Origin: Peribacillus simplex
GTDB taxonomy: Bacteria > Bacillota > Bacilli > Bacillales > DSM-1321
Assembly: GCF_001542915.1 (NCBI RefSeq)
Contig: NZ_LNNH01000043.1
Coordinates: 43,685-107,684, forward strand
Direction of reading: 5' to 3'
DNA: 64,000 nt
Below, piece after piece: positions 46,284 to 53,971 of the stretch. The translations under genes and the position numbers were made by a program. Below the pieces are notes generated by a model. It worked only from the letters and a program-made list of their open reading frames with translations. It was not told the origin of the DNA and did not search any database. Position 1 is the stretch's first letter. Each line of letters starts with the position of its first letter.

Positions 46284-47302
46284 ATGTCGCCTTTTTTAAA
46301 CGCATTCTTGGCTTTTTGACATACACTTCCGTTTGTTTTTCAGCAGGTTACTTTATCATTCAGCTATTGCCTGTAAAGCTATCCAGTTATGTCCAGTATT
46401 TACTGACAATCCTGACCAGCATCGCGATCATGATGCTCACAGGTTACCTGATCCATGCCTTCAGCCACAATAAACGCGTAAACATCTACTTGGAAATCAT
46501 TCATGCATTAAGGAAGATTGCCAATGGCGATTATGATGTCCAATTGGACTTGAACACAGGTAAGAAAAACGAAATGACGGAAATCATAAGCCAGTTCAAC
46601 CATATGGCCAAGCAACTCAAGCAAATGGAGGAAATGCGCCAGGAATTCATCTCCAACGTCTCACATGAAATCCAATCGCCGCTTACTTCCATTGTAGGGT
46701 TCGCACAAGCGCTTCAATCAAATAAGCTGACAACGGAGGAAAGCAATCATTACCTCCATATCATTGAGACAGAGAGCAGGAGATTATCCAAATTGAGTGA
46801 TAATCTTCTGAAGCTTACCTCCCTCGAATCCGAGCATCACCCTTTTGAAAGGGCGAACTGCCGGCTTGACCAGCAAATCCGCTCGATCATCTTGGCTTGC
46901 GAACCGAATTGGCTCGAAAAAGAACTCGAAATGGATATCTCCTTGGAAAAGGTTTCGATCTTCGCAGACGAAGATTTAATGAGCCAGGTATGGACCAACT
47001 TGATTCACAATAGCATCAAGTTCACCCGGCAGCATGGCACAATCACGATCAGGCTCCAACAAATTGATGATCAAGCTTCGATCACGATATCCGATACCGG
47101 CATCGGCATTTCAGACCAAGATCAGTTCCACATTTTCGAACGATTCTACAAAGCCGACCTCGCACGGGAACGCACAAAAAGCGGCAGCGGCCTAGGGTTA
47201 TCGATCGTGAAAAAGATCATTGATATGCACGATGGATCGATATCCGTCAAAAGCGAACTCGAAAAAGGGACGACCTTCACGATCCTGCTTCCGATTTCGT
47301 GA
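46280..47302 (+). CDS. Sensor histidine kinase
   Basis: A 340-aa membrane kinase with two helices (about residues 10-30 and 38-60) and almost no extracellular loop between them, typical of intramembrane sensing. A HAMP-like linker follows (about 60-115), then the phospho-acceptor His129 in NVSHEIQSPL, and an ATPase domain with NLIHNSIKFT (N box), ISDTGIGI (G1) and GSGLGLSIVKKI (G2). The short loop suggests it senses the membrane or the ABC exporter itself. Confidence 0.92.
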   Translation: MNVAFFKRILGFLTYTSVCFSAGYFIIQLLPVKLSSYVQYLLTILTSIAIMMLTGYLIHAFSHNKRVNIYLEIIHALRKIANGDYDVQLDLNTGKKNEMTEIISQFNHMAKQLKQMEEMRQEFISNVSHEIQSPLTSIVGFAQALQSNKLTTEESNHYLHIIETESRRLSKLSDNLLKLTSLESEHHPFERANCRLDQQIRSIILACEPNWLEKELEMDISLEKVSIFADEDLMSQVWTNLIHNSIKFTRQHGTITIRLQQIDDQASITISDTGIGISDQDQFHIFERFYKADLARERTKSGSGLGLSIVKKIIDMHDGSISVKSELEKGTTFTILLPIS

Positions 47303-47313
47303 AGGACACCAAT

Positions 47314-47337
47314 AACCAGCTGACTTGTCAGCTGGTT
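47314..47337 (+). terminator. Hairpin after the kinase gene
   Basis: AACCAGCTGAC / GTCAGCTGGTT, a perfect 11-bp stem with a 2-nt spacer and a short T-rich tail. Confidence 0.6.
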
Positions 47338-47418
47338 TCATTCTATTTGTAAGTAAAGTTGCTTCAGGATGATATCCGACCATCGCTCACATTGAATGAC
47401 TTCTGTCCTTTCAATGCC

Positions 47419-48831
47419 TTATAAATCTGAAAACCAAGCATTTCGAAGCACGGAAATTCCTTCTTCGATCTCCTTTTCAGAAAGGCCGCCAAAACCGAGC
47501 ATCACCAATGATGGCTCCGTCTCCTTTCCATCCAGCCAATAAGAAGACGTCTCATATACCCTCACTCCAGCTGCTTTTGCCTTGTCCACCAATTCTGCTG
47601 TAGACGTATTTTTAACCTTCACCAACAGATGGACTCCCGCCTTTTGGCCGATGATTTCCACGAGGTTCCCCATATGCTTGTTTAATGCAAGTATAAGAGT
47701 TTGATGCTTCTTCTGGTACACTTTTCTCATTTTCCGAATATGGCTTGTAAAGTGTCCCTCGTTCATAAATACATATAATGCTTTTTGAATGATCGGCGAA
47801 ACCGATTGGCTATAAGGACTGCATCTGTGATGATATACCCCCAATAAACGTTCAGGCAAAACAATATAACTCATTCGTGCTGCAGGTAAAAATGATTTGG
47901 AGTAGGTACCTAAATAGATGACGCTCCCATTCGTATCCAAAGCTTTTAAAGATGGGATTGGTTGACCTTGATATCGGAATTCACTGTCATAATCATCTTC
48001 TATGATAAAGCTGTCATTATGCTTGGCCCACTCCAATAATGACAACCGTTTCTGGATTGGAAGCACCATCCCATAGGGGAATTGGTGGGAAGGTGTAATG
48101 TAGGCAACTTTGGCTTTACTTTTCCTTAGCCTTTCTATATCCATTCCATCCTGTTCAAGACTTATCGGTTCAATGGACCATCCATGATTGTTGAAGACGG
48201 CTCGGGAACCGCCATAACCTGGATTCTCCATGGCGACGGATTGGCCTTGGGAATGGAGCAATTGAAGAATAAGGCTGAGTGCATGCTGTGTTCCTGAACA
48301 AATCACGATTTGCTCCATCGAGCAACGGACCCCTCTTGATTGAAAAAGATAATTAGTCAATTCAGTACGAAGACCAACATCCCCTTGTCTTGGCCCGTAC
48401 TGCAATAACTGTTCAGGTTCCTCCAGTAACGCTTTATTCAAGCACCGCTTCCAAAGCTGAAGCGGAAAACTTTCAATATCAATGTCTCCATATTTGAAGT
48501 CATACTTAACTGGTGTGTCATGATCGACCGATACTTTGGGATTCATTTGCTGCTCTCGGGAAAAGGGTGACAGAACCGATTGCTCCAAAGGTAGCACTGT
48601 TAGCCCGATTCTTGGTCTGCTTTCCAAATAGCCTTCCGCCACCAATTGCTGATAGGCATTATCCACCGTATTTTTACTGATCGTTAATTGCGCTGATAAA
48701 TAGCGGATCGAAGGTAAGCGGGCCCCCTCCGGTATATCGCCCTCTTCTATCCCTTTTTTTATGTATTGATACAGCTGAACATATATGGAAACGCCATTCT
48801 GCTTATTTAGTAAAGGATTAAGCTCTAACAT
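47419..48831 (-). CDS. MocR-type regulator (GntR helix-turn-helix plus aminotransferase domain)
   Basis: A 470-aa fusion. It has an N-terminal GntR winged helix (residues 10-75, with RLPSIRYLSAQLTISKNTVD) and a fold-type I aminotransferase domain (about 110-465) with the PLP lysine in YLGTYSKSFLP. MocR proteins such as PdxR sense PLP and regulate a neighbouring gene. The ATG at 48831 follows GGAGG by 4 nt; the frame is open to 48873. It diverges from a flavin-fold protein gene, the probable target. Confidence 0.9.
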   Translation of the reverse strand: MLELNPLLNKQNGVSIYVQLYQYIKKGIEEGDIPEGARLPSIRYLSAQLTISKNTVDNAYQQLVAEGYLESRPRIGLTVLPLEQSVLSPFSREQQMNPKVSVDHDTPVKYDFKYGDIDIESFPLQLWKRCLNKALLEEPEQLLQYGPRQGDVGLRTELTNYLFQSRGVRCSMEQIVICSGTQHALSLILQLLHSQGQSVAMENPGYGGSRAVFNNHGWSIEPISLEQDGMDIERLRKSKAKVAYITPSHQFPYGMVLPIQKRLSLLEWAKHNDSFIIEDDYDSEFRYQGQPIPSLKALDTNGSVIYLGTYSKSFLPAARMSYIVLPERLLGVYHHRCSPYSQSVSPIIQKALYVFMNEGHFTSHIRKMRKVYQKKHQTLILALNKHMGNLVEIIGQKAGVHLLVKVKNTSTAELVDKAKAAGVRVYETSSYWLDGKETEPSLVMLGFGGLSEKEIEEGISVLRNAWFSDL

Positions 48832-48937
48832 AGTACCTCCAGCTGTCCCTATCCGTTTTATAGAAACTGTCACTTTTTAGATGGACAATATTTTAATACA
48901 CTCATTATATCTTATTTGCAATAAAGGAGAGATGGCC

Positions 48938-49480
48938 ATGAAACAATCCATTCGATATAGGCAAAGATCCTGTACGAATCAAGCACAAATCAGCGATTTC
49001 TTATCAAAAGCACAAACTGGCTTTCTAGGTTTGGTAGATCAAGAAGAACCTTACGTCATTCCCTTGAACTTCGTCTGGAATGAAGGAAGCTTCTTTTTTC
49101 ATGGCGCAGCTGCAGGAAGGAAAATAGCCATCATGAATACGAACCCCCATGCTTGCTTTACAGTAAGTGAAAATTACGGAACGATGGTCGATCCCATCCC
49201 AGCAAAAACGGATACTGCCTTTATGAGCGTTATCGCGAAAGGAATCGTCGAAATCATTAATGATTTGGATGAAGCTGTCATTGCCATGCAGGCTTTACTG
49301 GATAAATATGTACCGAACTACTATGACTCTCCCCTATCCAAAACACATGTGGATAAATACCGCTCATCCCTAGGCAGCAAAACCGTCCTATTCAAAATCA
49401 CCCCTATCACGATAACGGCAAAAGAAAATGGACTGGATGAACAAAAGAAATACTATCCTGGGCGAACGATCCATGATTGA
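48938..49480 (+). CDS. Pyridoxamine 5'-phosphate oxidase-like FMN-binding protein (NimA type)
   Basis: A 180-aa split-barrel flavoprotein of the PNPOx-like/NimA group, starting MKQSIRYRQRSC with GFLGLVDQEEPYVIPLNFVW and FFHGAAAGRKI as recognisable stretches. Start chosen at 48938, 8 nt after AAAGGAGAG; the frame is open to 48881. It is divergent from the MocR gene with about 100 nt between, so the MocR protein most likely controls it. Whether it acts on pyridoxal compounds or nitro compounds cannot be told. Confidence 0.85.
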   Translation: MKQSIRYRQRSCTNQAQISDFLSKAQTGFLGLVDQEEPYVIPLNFVWNEGSFFFHGAAAGRKIAIMNTNPHACFTVSENYGTMVDPIPAKTDTAFMSVIAKGIVEIINDLDEAVIAMQALLDKYVPNYYDSPLSKTHVDKYRSSLGSKTVLFKITPITITAKENGLDEQKKYYPGRTIHD

Positions 49481-49557
49481 ACATACAATAATATCTTTTT
49501 TAATAATCCATTCATGATAAAATCAAACAAATGAAACGATTACATTTAGGGGGAAAG

Positions 49558-50283
49558 ATGGGGATGACAGAATTGAAGGACTGGAAGAATGGTGCCCATG
49601 GACATAAATTCATCGCTTCTTTTAGCGGAGGAAAGGATAGTGTCCTAGCTCTTCATAAAGCGATGAAAGCCGGTGAAGCGGTCGGACTGATCGTCATGCT
49701 GGAGGAAGAAGGGAAACGGTCCAGATCACATGGAATGCCGCCGGAACTCATCCAGGCCCAAGCGAGATCGATAGGCTTGCCGGTATACACGGCCGCTGCC
49801 AGCTGGACAGATTATGAAAAGGAATTCATGCGCCTTTTGGAAAAAGCTAAAAACAATGGAGCTAGCGTGTTGGTGACTGGAGATTTGGATATGCCTGAAC
49901 ATGGCTGTTGGAATGATAAAGTTGCTACGAATGCTGGATTGAAGCTCGGGATGCCCTTATGGGAGATGGACCATCGCCAAGCTGTCGAAGAGTTCATAAA
50001 CCTAGGATTTGAAACGATGATTGTAACGGTGAATCTTTCACTAGGAATGCGTGAGGACGACTTAGGCCGCACGCTGACCCATGAATACGTGCAGGAGCTT
50101 GTAGCCCGGGGAATCGACCCTTGCGGAGAAGGCGGGGAATTCCATACCACAGTAATTGATGGGCCGCTCTTCCAAAAACCGATCGCTGTTCGCAAAGGTG
50201 AAATCCTCAGGGACGGCGAATATGCCTTTTTACCTTTGGAGCTAGCTGAGAAGGTCGATAGGGAGATTAAGATATTCGAGTAA
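49558..50283 (+). CDS. Dph6-like ATP pyrophosphatase (diphthine-ammonia ligase family)
   Basis: A 241-aa N-type ATP pyrophosphatase. The PP-loop is SFSGGKDSVLALHKAM (near residue 23 of the chosen start), followed by VTGDLDMPEHGCWN and the C-terminal GIDPCGEGGEFHT, the hallmark of the Dph6 group. Bacteria lack diphthamide, so the bacterial substrate is unknown. AGGGGGAAAG precedes two possible ATGs (49558, 49564). It is monocistronic and closed by a strong terminator that marks the left edge of the accessory island. Confidence 0.87.
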   Translation: MGMTELKDWKNGAHGHKFIASFSGGKDSVLALHKAMKAGEAVGLIVMLEEEGKRSRSHGMPPELIQAQARSIGLPVYTAAASWTDYEKEFMRLLEKAKNNGASVLVTGDLDMPEHGCWNDKVATNAGLKLGMPLWEMDHRQAVEEFINLGFETMIVTVNLSLGMREDDLGRTLTHEYVQELVARGIDPCGEGGEFHTTVIDGPLFQKPIAVRKGEILRDGEYAFLPLELAEKVDREIKIFE

Positions 50284-50349
50284 AACCCTTCATAAGCTCC
50301 GTGGGCGGTATTTATAAGCAGGCAAGCTCACAAAAAAATGCTGTACCAT

Positions 50350-50390
50350 GGATCAAGCCCAAAAGCTTATGTTTTGGGCTTGATCCTTTT
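50350..50390 (+). terminator. Intrinsic terminator of the Dph6-like gene
   Basis: A 15-bp perfect stem GGATCAAGCCCAAAA and its complement, 7-nt loop, TTTT tail. Confidence 0.88.
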
Positions 50391-50439
50391 CCTCGAAATC
50401 CTGTAGATGCTTTTATAATATAAAGTGTTAAGAGAATAA

Positions 50440-50589
50440 CTACATAAATAAAAACAAGATAATGTATCTATCAAAGAATTTAACAAATTCACTTTGAAAA
50501 TGGTTATTTTTTCTTACTTTTATAAATAGGTAAGTTGATATAGATAGAAATAATATTAAACCAGTTATCGTCGTAATTGGAGACACCAT
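50440..50589 (-). CDS. Possible small membrane protein after the CPBP gene
   Basis: A 49-aa frame (MVSPITTITGLILFLSISTY, then a basic linker and a hydrophobic end) with one clear membrane helix at residues 5-24 and a second hydrophobic tail. It begins 16 nt after the CPBP stop. The ribosome binding site is poor, so this may be a degraded or chance frame. Confidence 0.35.
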   Translation of the reverse strand: MVSPITTITGLILFLSISTYLFIKVRKNNHFQSEFVKFFDRYIILFLFM

Positions 50590-50605
50590 TACTTTAATAT
50601 AAGTT

Positions 50606-51274
50606 TCAGTAACCTTTACCGGGAAATGCATGATGATCCATTATTTCATTCACTAAAAAATGAAAAAAGATAGCCGGTACGATACTTCCCGTATAGATGG
50701 TTAAGAGTGCAAAAGAGATACCCATGACAAATGCAAAAAACAAGTTTCCCACCGTCATATGATATAGGCTAAAAATAAGAGCACTTAAAAGTATGGCCGG
50801 CTTTATGTTCATTCTCTGATATTGTTTTAATAATATACCTCTAAGGAGAATTTCTTCACTAATCGCCACTGAAAAGCCAATCATGATAATGCTGAAAAAA
50901 CTTATGTTTTGATTACTCTCCATAAGTGTACCAACAATCTTTTCCGCAGTAAGCCATTCGCCCTTTAGTAGATAATATTGGGTCCTATCAAAAAACATAG
51001 TGAGCATGTGAGCGATGATGCCCATTAAAATACCAAGAAGAATATATTTTATATGTACCTTTTTTAGCCTAATGCTGAATAGACTTATTTTTTTCTTTTT
51101 TAAGTAAACAAAAAGCATATAGATAATAATCAGTTTACTAATCAAGAAAAATGATGGCTTGCTTATTTGCAAAGAAAGTTCTTGTAATATAAGTTGTGAA
51201 AAAGGAAAAATAATCATAATTAGTATCGTAATATATAATATAAAGCGATGAATTTGCTTAATATCAGGATTCAT
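50606..51274 (-). CDS. CPBP-family intramembrane metalloprotease
   Basis: A 222-aa membrane protein with about seven helices and the three CPBP (Abi) motifs: SEEILLRG (the EExxxR glutamates), FSLYHMTVG (the FxxxH) and FFHFLVNE. Bacterial members cleave prenylated-like substrates or act in bacteriocin processing and immunity. Codon use and base composition are AT-rich compared with flanking core genes. It lies among secreted-protein relics, so a role with a secreted peptide is possible but unproven. Confidence 0.8.
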   Translation of the reverse strand: MNPDIKQIHRFILYITILIMIIFPFSQLILQELSLQISKPSFFLISKLIIIYMLFVYLKKKKISLFSIRLKKVHIKYILLGILMGIIAHMLTMFFDRTQYYLLKGEWLTAEKIVGTLMESNQNISFFSIIMIGFSVAISEEILLRGILLKQYQRMNIKPAILLSALIFSLYHMTVGNLFFAFVMGISFALLTIYTGSIVPAIFFHFLVNEIMDHHAFPGKGY

Positions 51275-51376
51275 TTTTACCCCTTTGTAAAAACACTAAT
51301 CCCCTATAGAGCTAGAGTTTCAATATCTTCTGAACGTCAATACATCTAACTTCAGGATGGCCACACAATCTAGGGT

Positions 51377-51544
51377 TCAACAGTTTTTCTTCTTTATGAA
51401 AAAGGAAAAATACACTGCTACAGATAAAATCCCACCATAAAATGCCCAAGTTGTTATTGCATTTTGCCCTTCACCTTTAATTAGAAAAATGACAGTTACA
51501 AGAGAGACTAAAAGAAAACTGATTATTAGAGTTGATTTATACAT
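51377..51544 (-). CDS. Small two-helix membrane protein
   Basis: A 55-aa protein (MYKSTLIISFLLVSLVTVIF as first helix, second helix near residues 33-50, ending KKKNC). ATG at 51544, with a GAGGCGGTG stretch upstream; the frame is open to 51604. No family recognised. Its place next to the CPBP gene and its composition fit an immunity- or stress-type microprotein, but that is speculation. Confidence 0.5.
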   Translation of the reverse strand: MYKSTLIISFLLVSLVTVIFLIKGEGQNAITTWAFYGGILSVAVYFSFFIKKKNC

Positions 51545-51615
51545 ATACGCATCACCGCCTCTGAGAGTTTTAATTGAGAAACGATTATATTTCCATCTTA
51601 TCAAGAATCAAACAC

Positions 51616-51645
51616 ACAAGGAGTTCCAATTTAGGAACTCCTTGT
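51616..51645. terminator. Hairpin between small genes of the island
   Basis: ACAAGGAGTTCC / GGAACTCCTTGT, a perfect 12-bp stem with a 6-nt loop, with T-rich sequence on the + side. On the minus side it follows the relic at 51663-52010. Confidence 0.65.
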
Positions 51646-51662
51646 TTCATTTTTAAGATTTA

Positions 51663-52010
51663 CTTATGAAAGTAGTCCTCATGAATTGGCAACATACACC
51701 CTTGTTCTGTGATCTGTAGAACTACCCATTTGTTCACTGCACTTAGGTAAGTAAGGGATCTCTATATTCTATTAGTTTTCGAAGCCTTAATATTTTTTCT
51801 TATATCGATTCCCTCAAGATAACTCTCTCCTGTTTTTACATTAATCTTTCCTAAAACATCTCAATGGCATATACATGACTATCTTTATTTTTCGGATAAT
51901 TCATATCATAAATTTGTATTTTATCATAGAAATTATATAGTTATAGTCCCAGTTATGTTCAATCCTATTCCATAAGTGGAATTTTATTCATAAAAATATT
52001 TGATATTATA
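51663..52010 (-). pseudogene. Degraded minus-strand gene of unknown family
   Basis: Successive frames give pieces that read as one protein: IQIYDMNYPKNKDSHVYAIE, then GKINVKTGESYLEGIDIRKN, then YLSAVNKWVVLQITEQGCML ending PIHEDYFHK and a stop at 51663. At least two or three indels separate them. No family recognised; no start codon with a ribosome binding site was identified. Confidence 0.45.
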
Positions 52011-52041
52011 ATGTTGATTACTATACAGAGGGAGGGCTTTT

Positions 52042-52195
52042 ATGAAAAAGTTAGTTTGTATTACAGCTTAATCCGCAATTTAATTTATGTCTGGGAGTTT
52101 GTTCTCCAGCTAAAGCCTCATATGGTAGAAAAGAACCTTTTGAGAGCAATACTCTTGGTCCTGTAGCTTATTTACCAAAAGGAGGATTACTAAAT
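52042..52195 (+). pseudogene. Frameshifted small secreted-peptide gene
   Basis: An ATG after GGGAGGG starts MKKLVCITA and stops at once. Shifting the frame by +1 restores a signal-peptide-like continuation (QFNLCLGVCSPAKASYGRKE, then PFESNTLGPVAYLPKGG) that runs without a stop into the frame of the next gene. This looks like a short secreted peptide gene with one indel. An alternative is a recent fusion with the following gene. Confidence 0.45.
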
Positions 52196-52921
52196 ATGAA
52201 AAATTCAAAAATTGCATTAAAGATCATCGCAACCTTATTCTTGAGCTCTTTATTTTTTTTCTTTAGTACTCTTAGTTCTCATGCTAGTGAAAAAGCTGAA
52301 TTCACAAAAGAAGAACTACAACAACAAAAAGACAACTTTATTAGACTGGGAATTGATGATGAAACAGCAGAAAAACTTGTACAGAAGGTAGTTAATGGCG
52401 AACTTTTAGATGCTCAAAAAGAAACAGAGGTAGCCAAACACGAGGATGAGTTAACTATTGATACAGATCTTGAAGAAAAATACATTGAATTTGAAGATGG
52501 TTCAAGAATCCAGCTTTCTTTAGAGGAAGAGGATGTAGAACCACTAATAGTCACGTATGACTACGCTACTGGAACTGTTAAAAATAATTCATGCACATCA
52601 GGATCAGGATATAGGAATTGCAATGTAACTGCTAGATACAATGATGGAATTTGGAATATACGTTTCAATGCTAAAGTTAGTAGTGTTCAAGGCGGTTATG
52701 ATAGTATTACTTCTATTTCTAAACAAGCTGTGGACGCAGTGCTTTACAGTGTTACAGAAAAGAAATTCAAAATACTTAAATCAAAAGAAACCAGCAGTGC
52801 TGCTGCAAAAGCTGAATATACTAATCAGTTCACACACAAATTAGGACTTTATACAGTCTCAAGAAGCTTAACTTTATATGCCCAGAAAGATAAGACTTTT
52901 GCCAGATTAAATTACTATTAA
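52196..52921 (+). CDS. Secreted protein of unknown function
   Basis: A 241-aa protein with a signal peptide (residues 1 to about 30, ending SSHAS), an acidic N-terminal segment (FIRLGIDDETAEKLVQKVVN, GELLDAQ, about 45-70) and a C-terminal beta-rich part with two cysteines (NNSCTSGSGYRNCNV, about 135-149) that could form a disulphide. AAAGGAGG precedes the ATG. No catalytic motif is visible. The fragment at 53250-53593 looks like a distant, broken paralogue of its C-terminal part. Low GC supports acquisition by transfer. Confidence 0.75.
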   Translation: MKNSKIALKIIATLFLSSLFFFFSTLSSHASEKAEFTKEELQQQKDNFIRLGIDDETAEKLVQKVVNGELLDAQKETEVAKHEDELTIDTDLEEKYIEFEDGSRIQLSLEEEDVEPLIVTYDYATGTVKNNSCTSGSGYRNCNVTARYNDGIWNIRFNAKVSSVQGGYDSITSISKQAVDAVLYSVTEKKFKILKSKETSSAAAKAEYTNQFTHKLGLYTVSRSLTLYAQKDKTFARLNYY

Positions 52922-52943
52922 ACGTTCACTTTTTTAGATCTGA

Positions 52944-52982
52944 CAGTCTGGAAGGTTACATTAACTGTTGCCTTCCAGACTG
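52944..52982. terminator. Hairpin between convergent island genes
   Basis: CAGTCTGGAAGG / CCTTCCAGACTG, a perfect 12-bp stem with a 15-nt loop, between the secreted-protein gene and the convergent 44-aa gene. T tails are weak. Confidence 0.55.
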
Positions 52983-53003
52983 CGAATCTACAAGTATATT
53001 TAA

Positions 53004-53138
53004 TCATTTTTTATCTTTTATCTCTTTTAATAGATCTATCACTACTGCATTTTGTTTTTCAATAGATTTTAAACTCTTCTCTATTATGCTCGTAGCTATA
53101 ACCAAAACAATTAAAATAGGAATACCTATAAATAACAA
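53004..53138 (-). CDS. 44-aa single-helix membrane microprotein, TTG start
   Basis: The frame reads MLFIGIPILIVLVIATSIIE followed by a charged amphipathic tail ending IKDKK. A strong GGAGGAG lies 6 nt before the TTG, which decides the start; no ATG exists in the frame. One membrane helix (residues 2-19) and a coiled, polar C-terminus resemble holin-like or toxin/immunity-type small proteins, but no family is recognised. Confidence 0.55.
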   Translation of the reverse strand: MLFIGIPILIVLVIATSIIEKSLKSIEKQNAVVIDLLKEIKDKK

Positions 53139-53249
53139 ATAAATCTCCTCCAAAAGTCCGTATTTCTTATAGATTAACATTTCCGTTATTTGCCATACAA
53201 ACCTTTTCTACTTATTCTACAGGTACTTTTCACATTTCCCTGTAAATAC

Positions 53250-53593
53250 CCAATGCACCAAAACATTGTGCAAGGAATGGGGTCATATACATTTAGAGGG
53301 AATTTAACAATAAAGAAAGTTTCAGGTGATTTAAAGAAAGTGAAATTAACTACTTATCATTCAGCATATGGAATCGTTGGTTGGTCAGGTAAATATCCTT
53401 CCGTGGGTAGAGTTTATCAAGGTAATGTGACTATATCTAAAACTTCATCTTTAGGTTCTACAAAGATGGATATGACGAATTAATATAATTCGATACTACC
53501 AACATATACATCGATGTATAGTCAAGCTACCATAACTACTAAATCGGAGATGTTTATACTGTAACTTCCCAAACTTGGAGTAAAGCACAATGA
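53250..53593 (+). pseudogene. Broken secreted-protein gene (C-terminal part)
   Basis: The frame gives MGSYTFRGNLTIKKVSGDLK and AYGIVGWSGKYPSVGRVYQG, then an in-frame TAA at about 53481, continues as YNSILPTYTSMYSQATITTK, and after one indel ends IGDVYTVTSQTWSKAQ with TGA at 53591-53593. The N-terminus and signal peptide are missing. The beta-rich style and ending resemble the intact secreted protein upstream. Confidence 0.55.
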
Positions 53594-53679
53594 CAAATTT
53601 AACAATAGCTCTAATTATTTTGGTTTTATTTATTGCATTATTTATTAGAATTTTGATTGTTAAAGTAATGAAGAAATAA
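53590..53679 (+). CDS. 29-aa single-helix membrane microprotein
   Basis: MTNLTIALIILVLFIALFIR and a basic end (VKVMKK). Its ATG overlaps the stop of the broken secreted-protein gene (ATGA), the usual sign of translational coupling. The pair would fit a secreted factor plus a tiny membrane partner. Because the upstream gene is broken, this one may be a relic too. Confidence 0.45.
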   Translation: MTNLTIALIILVLFIALFIRILIVKVMKK

Positions 53680-53719
53680 TAAGCATTGGAGTTAAAATAT
53701 TTTCATGGACACATTTTAG

Positions 53720-53890
53720 TTAAGACTTTTCCTTCTCTTTGTTAAAAAGCAATATATTTCGCAAGTTCCCCACACCTAATGAAGATACGTCTTTAATCTT
53801 TAGCCACCGTTGATAATCTGCACCGATTACTGTCCCACAGCCTTCCTTAATCCACTTTTTAATGGTAGATGTTCTTTTTCTTTTAGACAT
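53720..53890 (-). pseudogene. TnsA-like endonuclease, N-terminal fragment
   Basis: A 56-aa frame: MSKRKRTSTIKKWIKEG, then GADYQRWLKIKDVSSLG. This fits the conserved start of Tn7-like TnsA proteins (basic N-terminus, IKEGRG-x-G-x-DYKPWL-x-I-x-DVPS-x-G). The match ends near residue 40, and the rest (NILLFNKEKEKS) is unrelated, so the catalytic domain is lost. It begins 82 nt downstream of the glmS stop and points away from glmS, exactly as tnsA does in an attTn7 insertion. Confidence 0.6.
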
Positions 53891-53897
53891 AAAAACA

Positions 53898-53925
53898 CCC
53901 CTTTAGATAATGATAACTAAAGGGG
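53898..53925 (-). terminator. Hairpin that includes the ribosome binding site of the tnsA-like frame
   Basis: Minus-strand CCCCTTTAG / CTAAAGGGG stem, 10-nt loop, then TGTTTTT and the ATG. The AAGGGG of the stem is also the ribosome binding site, so the structure could both terminate glmS read-through and hide the start site. Confidence 0.7.
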
Positions 53926-53936
53926 TTAAACTTATT

Positions 53937-53959
53937 TTAAAACTGCAGCATACGCTGCA
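53937..53959 (-). terminator. Short hairpin right after glmS
   Basis: TGCAGC-GTAT-GCTGCA followed by GTTTTAAAA on the minus strand, 13 nt after the glmS stop. It is a likely glmS terminator. Confidence 0.55.
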
Positions 53960-53971
53960 CTCATTCCAAGC

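Larger units (their letters stand above)
50391..53935. mobile_element. Degenerate island at the glmS 3' side, probably a decayed Tn7-like insertion
   Basis: The segment sits directly downstream of glmS (the attTn7 location), is visibly more AT-rich than its flanks, and is full of relic and very small genes. Its glmS-proximal gene, read away from glmS as tnsA is in Tn7, resembles the TnsA N-terminus. TnsB, TnsC and TnsD homologues and clear end repeats were not found, so the limits are approximate. Confidence 0.45.

Noticed and set aside
53930..53970. A Tn7-type right end (TGT-starting repeat) next to glmS
   Set aside because: No TGT terminus with repeated ~22-bp TnsB-like sites could be found in this stretch, so the element boundary is left undefined.
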